7,551 nucleotides of DNA. It comes from JBEIVB01 sp040374085. GTDB taxonomy: Bacteria > Bacteroidota > Bacteroidia > UBA4408. Below the pieces are notes generated by a model. It was not told the origin of the DNA. It did no database searches and was given only the letters and a program-made list of their open reading frames with translations. Location of the stretch: positions 1-7,551 of the forward strand of contig JBEIVB010000109.1 in the NCBI GenBank assembly GCA_040374085.1, in the 5' to 3' direction. Of this stretch, positions 1-6,647 are shown one piece after another. The position numbers and the translations under genes are program-made. The first letter of the stretch is position 1, and every line of letters begins with the position of its first letter.

Positions 1-44
1 CGCTCGAGCACGGTATGGTTAAGAGGTGTTTTCATTGATTTCAT
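1..44 (-). CDS. Possible 5' end of an unidentified protein, cut by the window edge
   Basis: Read on the minus strand from the ATG at 44-42, the frame stays open to the window edge and gives MKSMKTPLNHTVLE; a second in-frame ATG lies at 35-33. The fragment would follow ispH on the same strand with a gap of about 100 bp. Fourteen codons are too few to assign a family, and I see no clear -7 box just upstream. An open frame this short can occur by chance, so this is only a candidate. Confidence 0.3.
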   Translation of the reverse strand, partial: MKSMKTPLNHTVLE

Positions 45-146
45 GCTATGAAAAATGGTGACGCACAACAGCGTTACCGGATGTAAAAAAAGCAGTTTCT
101 TGAACGAGAATTCAGGGCACAACCCTGTTGGTCAAAGGAGTGGCAA

Positions 147-1034
147 TCAGGCCATCTGCGCCGCCATTCCTTCCAGTTGCGCCTTCACCTCTTCCATAAG
201 CCACATGGGGGTTGAGGTTGCGCCGCAAATGCCAATGCGTTGGGCTCCTTCTACCCATTGGGGTTCAAACTCGGCCGACTCCGATAAGAAGTACGTACGT
301 GGATTCACTTCCTTACAAACCTCAAACAAAATTTTGCCGTTGGAGCTTTTCTTACCGCCCACAAACAGCACCACATCGTATTGCGTGGCAAACACGCGGA
401 GCTGGGGCTCGCGGTTCGAAACCTGACGGCAAAGGGTGTCGTTGGCTACAAACTTCACCTCTCCGGTTTTGCCCATGGCCTCTAAACGGCGTTCGATCTC
501 CTGCTTGATGTGCAGAAAGCCTTTGGTGCTTTTGGTGGTTTGAGAGAAGAGCTGGATGGGACGAGAGAAATCAATTTTGTCGAGGTCTTCATCTTTCATC
601 ACGATGATGGCTTCGCCTCTGGTTTGCCCCAGCAATCCGTTCACCTCGGCGTGGCCTTCTAAGCCATAGATTACGATTTGCCCGTTTTCCTCAACGGCAT
701 CTTCGTAGCCGTTGCGCACCCGGTGTTGCAGCTTCAGCACAACCGGACAAGACGCATCTATCAGCTCAATGTTGTTTTTAATAGCGGTTTCATACGTGCT
801 GGGGGGTTCGCCGTGGGCGCGTATGAGCACCTTGCAATCGTGCAATTTGTTTAATTGATCGTGGGTTATGATTTCTAAGCCTTTGGCTTTTAATCGATCC
901 ACCTCCATGTTGTTGTGTACAATGTCGCCGAGGCAGTACAACTTGCCGGATGCATCCAGCTCATCTTCAGCCATTTGAATGGCATACACCACTCCAAAAC
1001 AGAAACCCGAATTTGGGTCGATGTGAATTTCCAT
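147..1034 (-). CDS. ispH: 4-hydroxy-3-methylbut-2-enyl diphosphate reductase (IspH/LytB)
   Basis: Catalyses the last step of the methylerythritol phosphate pathway: reductive dehydration of HMBPP to isopentenyl and dimethylallyl diphosphate in the cytoplasm, using a [4Fe-4S] cluster. The 295-residue product has the three cluster cysteines in their usual contexts: C12 (GFCFGVVYAI), C96 (DASCPVVLKLQ) and C202 (NDTLCRQVSNRE). The diphosphate-binding histidines are H40 (GDIVHN), H74 (RAHGEPP) and H128 (EGHAE), with the catalytic glutamate E130 in the last motif, T167 in SQTTKST, and S231/N232 in KKSSNGK. I chose the ATG at 1034 because it puts the first cysteine at residue 12, as in E. coli. The longer open frame to 1103 adds 23 residues not expected in the family and would run across the promoter box. 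A purine-rich stretch (AGGAAAAAGGGGT) lies just before the ATG. The gene is divergent from mtgA. All key residues are present, so it should be functional. Confidence 0.96.
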   Translation of the reverse strand: MEIHIDPNSGFCFGVVYAIQMAEDELDASGKLYCLGDIVHNNMEVDRLKAKGLEIITHDQLNKLHDCKVLIRAHGEPPSTYETAIKNNIELIDASCPVVLKLQHRVRNGYEDAVEENGQIVIYGLEGHAEVNGLLGQTRGEAIIVMKDEDLDKIDFSRPIQLFSQTTKSTKGFLHIKQEIERRLEAMGKTGEVKFVANDTLCRQVSNREPQLRVFATQYDVVLFVGGKKSSNGKILFEVCKEVNPRTYFLSESAEFEPQWVEGAQRIGICGATSTPMWLMEEVKAQLEGMAAQMA

Positions 1035-1063
1035 ACCCCTTTTTCCTATTGGGTGCCAAGGTA

Positions 1064-1071
1064 CAAAAATA
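1064..1071 (-). promoter_or_regulatory. Bacteroidota -7 promoter box for ispH
   Basis: The minus strand reads TATTTTTG, an exact match to the TAnnTTTG -7 consensus of the Bacteroidota primary sigma factor, followed by TACCTTGG. It lies 29 nt upstream of the ispH ATG, leaving a short leader. I see no good TTTG/TTG -33 element at the expected distance, so the call rests on the -7 box and its position. Confidence 0.55.
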
Positions 1072-1118
1072 CCCGGTGCACTCCCTGCCCTTTGTGCGCG
1101 CATGTGCGGACTGAGCCT

Positions 1119-1126
1119 TATCTTCG
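1119..1126 (+). promoter_or_regulatory. Possible -7 box for mtgA, 4 nt from the start codon
   Basis: TATCTTCG matches TAnnTTTG with one mismatch and ends 4 nt before the mtgA ATG at 1131. A TTTG at 1091-1094 could act as a -33 element, but its spacing of about 24 nt is longer than usual. If real, transcription would start at or next to the ATG. Weak on its own; it gains some interest because the aminotransferase gene has the same 4-nt spacing. Confidence 0.3.
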
Positions 1127-1130
1127 GCCC

Positions 1131-1844
1131 ATGCGGAAAATCCTGCGTTTGTTGTTGAAAATCCTCTTGTGGGTGGTGGTGTTTACTGCCGGGCTAACCT
1201 TGTTTTTTCGGTTTGTTCCGGTGCCGTTTACGCCTCTGATGTTCATTCGCCAATGGGAGCCTCGTTCAGATGGGCGCGAAACACCTTTGAAACACGACTG
1301 GATATCGTCTGATGAAATGCCCGAGAACCTGAGGCTGGCGGTGATCTGCTCCGAAGACCAACGTTTTTTTCAACACAGCGGTTTCGACTTCGAAGCCATA
1401 CAGAAAGCCTACAAGCGCAATCAACAAGCCGAGGGAAAACGCCCGGTGGTGGGTGCCAGCACCATTTCTCAGCAAACGGCCAAAAATGTGTTTCTCTGGC
1501 AGGGCCGCACCTATGTGCGCAAAGGGCTGGAAGCCTACTTCACCCTCCTCATCGAACTCCTCTGGGGAAAAGACCGCATTTTGTTGGTTTACCTAAACTC
1601 CATTGAAATGGGCGATGGCATTTATGGGGCTCAGGCTGCGGCTCAGGCGTATTTTCACAAAGATGCCCGCAACCTTACCCGCTCCGAAGCTGCGCTCATT
1701 GCTGCTGTGCTGCCCAACCCGCGGCGCTGGTCTCCGGGCAACCCCAACGCCTACATACGCCGAAAACAAAGCCGCATTCTGAGGCGCATGGCCCACTGGG
1801 GCAATCGTTTGGATGGCCTGCGAAATGCCCGGGAAAAGGAATAA
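1131..1844 (+). CDS. mtgA: Monofunctional biosynthetic peptidoglycan transglycosylase (GT51)
   Basis: Polymerises lipid II into glycan strands at the periplasmic face of the inner membrane, without a transpeptidase domain. The 237-residue length fits the monofunctional family rather than a class A PBP. Residues 1-10 are basic, and about 8-28 form a single transmembrane anchor (ILLWVVVFTAGLTLFF). The GT51 motifs follow in order: EDQRFFQH at 75-82 with catalytic E75, GASTISQQTAKN at 108-119, RKGLEAYFTLLIE at 130-142, KDRILLVYLNSIEMG at 147-161 with the second conserved glutamate E159, and RSEAALIAAVLPNP at 184-197. The ATG at 1131 places the membrane anchor at the N-terminus. The upstream extension in the same frame overlaps the ispH start antisense and looks unlike any leader. 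No clear Shine-Dalgarno sequence is present, which is normal for the phylum. The gene is divergent from ispH and stands 48 bp before nbaC, which has its own promoter box. Confidence 0.95.
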   Translation: MRKILRLLLKILLWVVVFTAGLTLFFRFVPVPFTPLMFIRQWEPRSDGRETPLKHDWISSDEMPENLRLAVICSEDQRFFQHSGFDFEAIQKAYKRNQQAEGKRPVVGASTISQQTAKNVFLWQGRTYVRKGLEAYFTLLIELLWGKDRILLVYLNSIEMGDGIYGAQAAAQAYFHKDARNLTRSEAALIAAVLPNPRRWSPGNPNAYIRRKQSRILRRMAHWGNRLDGLRNAREKE

Positions 1845-1861
1845 GCCCTCTCCTTTTTATC

Positions 1862-1869
1862 TACCTTTG
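1862..1869 (+). promoter_or_regulatory. Bacteroidota -7 promoter box for the nbaC operon
   Basis: TACCTTTG followed by CACC is an exact match to TAnnTTTG, 17 nt after the mtgA stop codon and 23 nt before the nbaC ATG. No clear TTG-type -33 element is visible in the end of mtgA. It probably drives nbaC, the unknown gene, prfA and the T9SS gene as one transcript, since I see no comparable box in the later gaps. Confidence 0.55.
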
Positions 1870-1892
1870 CACCAGACCAACACCTCAGGATT

Positions 1893-2420
1893 ATGCCCAT
1901 TCAACGCCCGTTTCCGCTAAAAAAATGGATTGATGAACACCGTCACCTCCTGAAACCTCCGGTGGGCAACAAAGTGGTGTGGGAAGATGCCGAATTCATT
2001 GTAATGGTGGTGGGCGGTCCCAATGCCCGAAAAGACTACCATTTCAACACCGGGGAGGAGTTCTTTTACCAAGTAGAAGGCGATGTGGCGGTAACCATTC
2101 AGGAAAATGGAAAAGCCGTGGAGATACCCATTCGCGAGGGAGATGTTTTTCTTCTTCCCCCTCAGGTTCCGCATTCTCCTCGTCGCGGGCCCAACACCGT
2201 GGGGTTGGTTATAGAGCGGCGTCGCGGGTCTGAGGAAGAAGACGGTTTGTTGTGGTTTTGCGAACACTGCAACAACTTGCTCTACGAAGCATATTTCCCG
2301 ATGAAAAACATCGAGACGGCCTTCAAGACCACCTTCGACCATTTTTACGGAAGCCGCGAACTGCGTACCTGCGCCTCTTGCGGTCATGTTATGGAACCAC
2401 CAACACCACCCAAGCCATGA
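1893..2420 (+). CDS. nbaC: 3-hydroxyanthranilate 3,4-dioxygenase
   Basis: Cupin-fold, Fe(II)-dependent extradiol dioxygenase that opens 3-hydroxyanthranilate to 2-amino-3-carboxymuconate semialdehyde, which cyclises to quinolinate, the precursor of NAD in the kynurenine route. The 175-residue length fits the bacterial type. The iron ligands are H50, E56 (HFNTGEEFFYQ) and H94 (PPQVPHSPRR), with substrate-binding arginines R46 and R98 and a glutamate at 108 near the active site. A C-terminal rubredoxin-like second metal site is complete: C123/C126 (FCEHC) and C160/C163 (TCASC). This pair is present in bacterial and fungal enzymes and absent from the animal form. It begins a tight plus-strand cluster, and its TGA overlaps the next gene's ATG (ATGA). 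The other kynurenine-pathway genes are not in this window, so its in vivo role here is inferred from the family. The symbol follows the bacterial gene; haaO is also used. Confidence 0.95.
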   Translation: MPIQRPFPLKKWIDEHRHLLKPPVGNKVVWEDAEFIVMVVGGPNARKDYHFNTGEEFFYQVEGDVAVTIQENGKAVEIPIREGDVFLLPPQVPHSPRRGPNTVGLVIERRRGSEEEDGLLWFCEHCNNLLYEAYFPMKNIETAFKTTFDHFYGSRELRTCASCGHVMEPPTPPKP

Positions 2421-2971
2421 TCCGCGCGAAGCACATCAGCATTTCCGATTTAAAAGCCATGGTGGCCGACCACCAGGCAGCGCGCACCGCCGCCCAACAC
2501 CGCAGGGCATATTGGAAAGAAACTCTTTTGCCGGCCATAGAAACCCGTTTTCTCGAATTGGGACATGAGCTGGGGTTGGATGTTACGGTAGAGGTGCTCT
2601 CCGAACTCGATGGGTTGGCCACGGTTATGTTGAAGATCAACGATTACCACAGCGGCATTTTTGAGATGAAAGAGGTTGGCCCCAGCGAATTGGTGCGCCA
2701 CCCCGGCACGCTGGCCTATTCGCAAACCCTAAACGGAACCATACGCATATCGCACATTCCTCCATTTTTGGAAGGCTTGATGGAGGAGCCGGAAGCACGG
2801 GCACTGGAAACCCTTTTCCCCGAAGACCTCTCTACCCAAAGGATGGATCATCACTTCGGACAATACCTGGAATCGCTCATCGATTGGGAATGCCAAACCA
2901 ACAATGGCAACACCATAGGTTATAAAACCCAACAACCGCCTCCGAATCAAAAACCCTCTACTACCCTATAA
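2417..2971 (+). CDS. Conserved-looking protein of unknown function, coupled to nbaC
   Basis: I do not recognise this 184-residue protein. It has no signal peptide and no membrane segment, so it is probably cytoplasmic. Residues 1-53 look largely alpha-helical and charged (DLKAMVADHQAARTAAQHRR). Residues 55-115 alternate like a beta-rich core (VTVEVLSELDGLATVMLKIN, then NGTIRISHIPPF). Residues 120-158 look helical again (MEEPEARALETLFPEDL, HHFGQYLESLIDW). The last 25 residues are polar and proline-rich (TQQPPPNQKPSTTL), probably disordered. The chosen ATG at 2417 overlaps the nbaC stop as ATGA, a classic coupling arrangement; the frame is open further upstream but that part shadows nbaC. Its stop is 6 bp before prfA. 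The position suggests co-expression with nbaC and RF1 but does not give a function. Sequence and composition look like a real gene. Confidence 0.8.
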   Translation: MIRAKHISISDLKAMVADHQAARTAAQHRRAYWKETLLPAIETRFLELGHELGLDVTVEVLSELDGLATVMLKINDYHSGIFEMKEVGPSELVRHPGTLAYSQTLNGTIRISHIPPFLEGLMEEPEARALETLFPEDLSTQRMDHHFGQYLESLIDWECQTNNGNTIGYKTQQPPPNQKPSTTL

Positions 2972-2977
2972 ACCCGC

Positions 2978-4057
2978 ATGCTGGAGCAACTCGAAGCCAT
3001 ACGAAGACGATACGAAGACATTGAGACCTTACTGAGCGACCCCTCGGTTTTGTCGAGTCAAAAGCGCTTTGCCCAGCTCAACAAAGAGTACAAAGATTTG
3101 GGCGAGGTGGTGGCGGCCTATAAAACCTACAAGAGCATACAGGCCAATGCCGATGCCGCGCGCGAAATCATGGCTCATGAGACCGATGCAGATATGCTCA
3201 GCATGGCTCAGGAGGAGTTGCTCGACAGCGAGCAGCGCATGGTGTTGCTGGAAGAAGAGATACGCTTTTTGTTGATCCCAAAAGATCCGGAGGATGCCCG
3301 CAACGTGGTGCTGGAGATTAGGGCCGGAACCGGCGGCGACGAAGCTTCCATATTTGCCGGCGACCTCTACCGCATGTACATCCGTTACTTCGATAAAATT
3401 GGATGGAAATACGCCTTGGTGGATCATCAAGATGGCACCATGGGTGGCTATAAAGAAATCATTTTAAATGTGAGCGGCGAGGGTGTTTTTGGGAAACTGA
3501 AATTTGAGAGCGGGGTGCACCGTGTGCAGCGCGTGCCTCAAACCGAAACCCAGGGGCGCGTGCACACCTCTGCCGCCAGCGTAATTGTGATGCCCGAAGC
3601 CGATGAGCTGGATGTGGAGGTAAAAGAAAACGACATCCGCAAAGACATCTTCTGTGCATCGGGGCCGGGCGGACAGTCCGTAAACACCACCAAATCGGCC
3701 ATTCGCCTCACCCACATTCCCACGGGTGTGGTGGTGCAATGCCAGGACGAAAAATCGCAGCACAAAAACTACGAAAAGGCCCTCTCTGTTTTGCGTTCTC
3801 GCCTCTACGAGATGGAGTATCAAAAGCGGCTGGAAGAAGCCAGCAAAAAGCGTAAAACCATGGTAGCCACCGGCGACCGCTCCGAAAAAATCAGAACCTA
3901 CAACTACCCTCAAAGCCGCATCACCGATCATCGCATCGGCTTTACTGCCTACAACTTGGGGGCGTTTATGGATGGCGACATTCAGGATTTGCTGGATGCC
4001 TTGGCCATTGCCGAAAATGCCGAGAAATTGAAAGAAGGATACACCTTAACCACGTAA
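2978..4057 (+). CDS. prfA: Peptide chain release factor 1 (RF1)
   Basis: Class I release factor that reads UAA and UAG in the ribosomal A site and triggers hydrolysis of peptidyl-tRNA. The 359-residue length is normal. Residues 1-100 are the helical, coiled-coil-like N-terminal domain. The PCRF segment around 105-200 includes EIRAGTGGDEASIFAGDLYRMY. The anticodon-mimic tripeptide is PQT at 187-189 (RVQRVPQTETQGRVHTS), in the position of the RF1 PxT motif; RF2 would have SPF. The catalytic GGQ is at 231-233 (SGPGGQSVNTTKSAIRLTH), whose glutamine is usually methylated by PrmC. The C-terminal part has YNYPQSRITDHRIG. No programmed frameshift is present, as expected for RF1. It lies 6 bp after the unknown gene and 11 bp before the T9SS gene, consistent with one operon. 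Confidence 0.97.
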   Translation: MLEQLEAIRRRYEDIETLLSDPSVLSSQKRFAQLNKEYKDLGEVVAAYKTYKSIQANADAAREIMAHETDADMLSMAQEELLDSEQRMVLLEEEIRFLLIPKDPEDARNVVLEIRAGTGGDEASIFAGDLYRMYIRYFDKIGWKYALVDHQDGTMGGYKEIILNVSGEGVFGKLKFESGVHRVQRVPQTETQGRVHTSAASVIVMPEADELDVEVKENDIRKDIFCASGPGGQSVNTTKSAIRLTHIPTGVVVQCQDEKSQHKNYEKALSVLRSRLYEMEYQKRLEEASKKRKTMVATGDRSEKIRTYNYPQSRITDHRIGFTAYNLGAFMDGDIQDLLDALAIAENAEKLKEGYTLTT

Positions 4058-4068
4058 AACTCAACACC

Positions 4069-5064
4069 ATGAAAAAAACAGCTACGTTCTTGTTGTGCCT
4101 ATTGGCAGCGGCAGCTCAGGCCCAGCCGCCAACCCTCACCTACTCCATGCTGCCCAACGAAGGCGACTCGTACACCTTTGTGAGCGATCCCACCTCGGCG
4201 CAAACCATAAGCGCCGGGCCTTCCGGAGCCAACCAAACCTGGGATTTCTCCACCCTCAACACCTCGGGCACCCAAACCACCCGCCTGATCGTTGCCAACA
4301 GCACCATGCCAAGTGGCAACCTCTTTCCAATGGCCAACCTAGGGGCACTCACCGGAACTCAGCAGGCCTATTATGCGAAAGATACCACCGGAATCTATTT
4401 CCTTGGAACCATGAACCAAACATCTCAGTTCCTGCACTCCGACCCCCAGCGGATATACGGTGTGCCCATGTCCTTTGGCGATTCCTATCACGATTCTGCC
4501 GTAGCCAATTATCCCTCCAGTCCCTCCTACATGATTCGCCGTGCCAACATACACGCCGAAGCCGATGGATACGGAACCCTAACCATGCCCAACAGTACCG
4601 TGTACACCAACGCTTTGCGGGTAAAATACACTACCCTCACCGTTGATTCCATCAACAACTCCGGCACACTGGTCATTTCCACCACCTCCAGCACCTACTA
4701 CGACTGGTACGACGGAATCAAGACCTTCCCCATCCTTAGCATTGGGCAGACCACTGCAAATGGCACTGCCACCCCATTTGTGCGCATCCGCATCAGCCAG
4801 GTAATCAACGGAATAACCGTAAGCGAAGGCTCTGCATTCAGCGTGCAGCCCAACCCGGCCGACCAAACAAGCTGGTTGCACATGGAGCAGCCCGGCCAAA
4901 TTGAGGTCTACGACCTTCAGGGCCGTATGGTGTGGAACCACAACCAGCCCACCTCAGACCGTGTGCAACTGCCTACCTCCGATTGGAACAACGGCATGTA
5001 TCTGTTGGTGCAGCGCACTGCAGCGGGCGCAAGCAACCTACGTTTGGTGGTGCAGCATCCGTAA
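4069..5064 (+). CDS. Secreted protein with T9SS type A (Por) sorting domain
   Basis: This 331-residue protein has a type I signal peptide: MKK, a hydrophobic core (TFLLCLLAAAA) and a likely cut after A18 (AQA, then QPP). C10 is not in a lipobox. The C-terminal domain, about residues 257-331, fits the type IX secretion sorting domain. It begins FSVQPNPADQTSWLHM, continues with IEVYDLQGRMVW, and ends with NNGMYLLVQRTAAGASNLRLVVQ, the beta-sandwich that directs cargo across the outer membrane and is then removed. The middle (about 25-255) is rich in Ser, Thr, Asn, Gly and aromatics, with alternating strand-like patterns. I recognise no enzyme motif or metal-binding set, so the function is unknown; an adhesin or matrix-like surface protein is a guess. 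It is last in the nbaC-prfA cluster, 11 bp after prfA, and is followed by a strong terminator. The secretion machinery (por/gld genes) is not in this window. Confidence 0.9.
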   Translation: MKKTATFLLCLLAAAAQAQPPTLTYSMLPNEGDSYTFVSDPTSAQTISAGPSGANQTWDFSTLNTSGTQTTRLIVANSTMPSGNLFPMANLGALTGTQQAYYAKDTTGIYFLGTMNQTSQFLHSDPQRIYGVPMSFGDSYHDSAVANYPSSPSYMIRRANIHAEADGYGTLTMPNSTVYTNALRVKYTTLTVDSINNSGTLVISTTSSTYYDWYDGIKTFPILSIGQTTANGTATPFVRIRISQVINGITVSEGSAFSVQPNPADQTSWLHMEQPGQIEVYDLQGRMVWNHNQPTSDRVQLPTSDWNNGMYLLVQRTAAGASNLRLVVQHP

Positions 5065-5084
5065 CCCAACCCCCTACCCTGCAG

Positions 5085-5114
5085 AAAGAGGCTCAACCGA
5101 GCCTCTTTTTTTTT
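5085..5114 (+). terminator. Rho-independent terminator of the nbaC-prfA-T9SS operon
   Basis: A perfect 10-bp stem (AAAGAGGCTC pairing with GAGCCTCTTT) closes an AACC tetraloop, and the right arm runs into a tract of nine to ten T residues. It starts 20 bp after the T9SS gene stop. On the opposite strand the stem is followed by only three T residues, so it should work mainly for the plus-strand operon, although it may slow polymerase coming from the convergent aminotransferase gene. Confidence 0.93.
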
Positions 5115-5122
5115 GCAGCCTA

Positions 5123-6304
5123 TTATAATACACTTAAGATAACCTCGCAGGCCCAGTCTATTTCGCCGGGTGTAATGGTGAGGGGCGGTGCCAGGCGCAT
5201 GGTATGGGCATTAAACAAGAACCAATCGGTGAGCAATCCTTTGCGGATGCAGGCATCGATGATGGTCTTGTTTTCTGGGAAGGAACCAAACTCTACGCCT
5301 ATCATGAGACCGCGGCCGGTGATGGAACGTATGCGGGGGTGGCGGAGGTTTTGCGCAAATTGCCGGGCTTTTTCGGGTACTCCCTCCCATAACCTTTCCT
5401 CTGTAATAACCTGCAACGCCGCCAGGGCTGCCGCTGCCGATACCGGGTGTCCGCCAAAGGTGGTGATGTGTCCGAGGTAGGGACTGTCTTGCAGCTGCTC
5501 CATGAGGGTTTCGGAGGCGATAAACGCGCCAATGGGCATTCCTCCACCCATGGCCTTGGCCAGGCAAAGCACATCGGGCACCACCCCTTCTTGTTCAAAG
5601 GCCCACAAAGAGCCGGTTCGGCCATAGCCACATTGTATTTCATCAAACACCAGCAAGGTTCCGGTTTCGTTGCAACGCTGGCGGAGGGCATGCAGATACC
5701 CCGGCAAAGGCGGAATGTAACCCGATTCTCCCTGAACGGTTTCTACCACCACGGCGGCCGTGCGCGAGGTGATGCGGGCAATATCCTCAAAGTTGTTGTA
5801 GGCAATAAGCCGGGTGTCGGGCAAGAGGGGGCGATAGGCTTGCTTAAAATACTCGGAGCCCATGATGCTTAATGCTCCGTGGGTGCTGCCGTGGTAGGCG
5901 TTGATGCAGGAGATGAGCTCGGTTTTTCCGGTACAACGTTTGGCCAATTTTAATGCCCCTTCTATGGCTTCTGCCCCGCTGCTCACCAAGTAAACCCGAT
6001 TCAAAGTTGCGGGAAGGTGAGCGCAAAGCAACTCGGCCAGCCTCACCTGTGGAGCCTGAACCAGCTCTCCGTACACCATCACATGCAAATGCCGGTCCAC
6101 CTGCTCGTGAATGGCCTCTACCACCCGCGGATGCCTGTGCCCCAGGCTGCTTACGCCAATGCCCGATATCAAATCCATCCAACGTTGCCCGCCCGGACCA
6201 TACATCCAAACGCCCTCTGCACGCTCTACCTCCAAGGCAAGCGGAAAATCGGAGGTTTGCGCCAGGCTTCGGAAAAACGAGTGCCGCAAGGGTAATGCCG
6301 TCAT
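5123..6304 (-). CDS. Class III PLP-dependent aminotransferase (acetylornithine/ornithine aminotransferase-like)
   Basis: Fold-type I, PLP-dependent transaminase of 393 residues, the usual length for the family. Visible motifs are VSSGAEAIEGALKLAK at 107-122 (phosphate-binding loop), YHG at 137-139 (ring-stacking aromatic), VVETVQGESG at 186-195, DEIQCGYGRTG at 221-231 with D221 contacting the pyridine nitrogen, and CLAKAMGGGMPIGAF at 247-261 with the Schiff-base lysine K250. TTFGGHP at 281-287 supplies the phosphate-contacting threonine from the partner subunit. The N-terminal GVSSLGHRHPRVVEA is also typical. Bacteroidota often carry such a stand-alone 'aspartate aminotransferase family' gene. 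The substrate cannot be fixed from sequence: ArgD-like or ornithine/omega-amino acid activity is possible, and no arginine genes are nearby. The start at 6304 fits family N-termini; the next Met is residue 34, already inside the conserved region. It converges on the plus-strand operon with a 58-bp gap. Confidence 0.93.
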   Translation of the reverse strand: MTALPLRHSFFRSLAQTSDFPLALEVERAEGVWMYGPGGQRWMDLISGIGVSSLGHRHPRVVEAIHEQVDRHLHVMVYGELVQAPQVRLAELLCAHLPATLNRVYLVSSGAEAIEGALKLAKRCTGKTELISCINAYHGSTHGALSIMGSEYFKQAYRPLLPDTRLIAYNNFEDIARITSRTAAVVVETVQGESGYIPPLPGYLHALRQRCNETGTLLVFDEIQCGYGRTGSLWAFEQEGVVPDVLCLAKAMGGGMPIGAFIASETLMEQLQDSPYLGHITTFGGHPVSAAAALAALQVITEERLWEGVPEKARQFAQNLRHPRIRSITGRGLMIGVEFGSFPENKTIIDACIRKGLLTDWFLFNAHTMRLAPPLTITPGEIDWACEVILSVL

Positions 6305-6308
6305 GCAG

Positions 6309-6316
6309 CAAAGGTA
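6309..6316 (-). promoter_or_regulatory. Bacteroidota -7 promoter box for the aminotransferase gene
   Basis: The minus strand reads TACCTTTG, an exact TAnnTTTG match, only 4 nt before the ATG at 6304 (TACCTTTGCTGCATG). Transcription from this box would begin at or very near the start codon, so the mRNA may be leaderless. No clear -33 TTG is seen about 20 nt further upstream. Confidence 0.5.
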
Positions 6317-6647
6317 ACATAAGGGGGCATTTCTGTTTGGGTGCCCGCTCCTTTGAATGCGGTAACCTCCCCTATTCTACACACGTTGTACAATTGCCGC
6401 ACACTAGGCTTGGCTTACAGATGCAGCACAAGAGGTTTAAGGTCCACCCCTTTCCGGCCGCTTTCATGCCGAGCCAGAATCGCTGAGACTTGGGGCTGCT
6501 TAACCTTCGAATTTAAATGGGTTGCTCCGAATTCAGTAGGTTTAACCGCAGTCGGTTTCGGGGAGAGAGGCTTCGCTTTTTGTCCTTTCTGCTCAACAGG
6601 TGCACACAGAGGCTTCTTTTTATGAGGCAATATGCTGCACAAATGTT
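6317..6647. other. Gene-poor spacer with small repeats
   Basis: About 330 bp with no convincing gene, at a GC content (about 50% in the blocks counted) like the left part of the window. Visible details are an 8-bp palindrome TTGTACAA at 6386-6393 overlapping CAATTG; a perfect 5-bp stem with 4-nt loop, AACCG-CAGT-CGGTT, at 6544-6557; and a direct repeat AGAGGCTTC at 6566-6574 and 6608-6616, each followed by a T-rich run. An open minus-strand frame at 6415-6642 (Lys/Pro-rich, TTG start, no internal Met) is not convincing as a protein. I see no tRNA, clear terminator or insertion-sequence ends. It may be a decayed region or the flank of a joint. Confidence 0.5.

Noticed and set aside
113..127. 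Hairpin CAGGG-CACAA-CCCTG downstream of ispH as a terminator
   Set aside because: The stem is only 5 bp, and no T-run follows it in the direction of ispH transcription.
1035..1103. Longer N-terminus for ispH starting at 1103
   Set aside because: It would move the first cluster cysteine from residue 12 to 35 and would cover the exact TATTTTTG -7 box.
915..1130. Longer N-terminus for mtgA starting at 915
   Set aside because: The extra 72 residues lie antisense to the start of ispH and over its promoter, and would put the membrane anchor in the middle of the protein.
2252..2416. Longer N-terminus for the unknown gene inside nbaC
   Set aside because: The stretch is an out-of-frame reading of nbaC's metal-binding C-terminus. 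The ATG at 2417 overlapping the stop codon is the natural start.
3536..3546. PQT instead of PAT/PVT as an altered stop-codon reader in RF1
   Set aside because: The motif is PxT, the middle residue is variable, and PQT is common in RF1 from Bacteroidota. There is no hint of a changed code: genes here end in TAA and TGA as usual.
4096..4100. Lipoprotein signal at C10 of the T9SS protein
   Set aside because: The residues before the cysteine (FLL) do not form a lipobox, and a good signal peptidase I site (AQA) follows.
6498..6597. Integron-like attC sites built from the RYYYAAC heptamers
   Set aside because: All three heptamers face the same way and no matching GTTRRRY partner closes a foldable site on the same strand. 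No integrase or cassette is present.
6415..6642. 75-residue Lys/Pro-rich open frame on the minus strand, 5 nt after the barrel gene stop
   Set aside because: It begins at TTG and has no ATG anywhere. Its composition looks like translated spacer, and it falls on the other side of the GC step from the barrel gene. It could be a degraded coding remnant, but I cannot support it.
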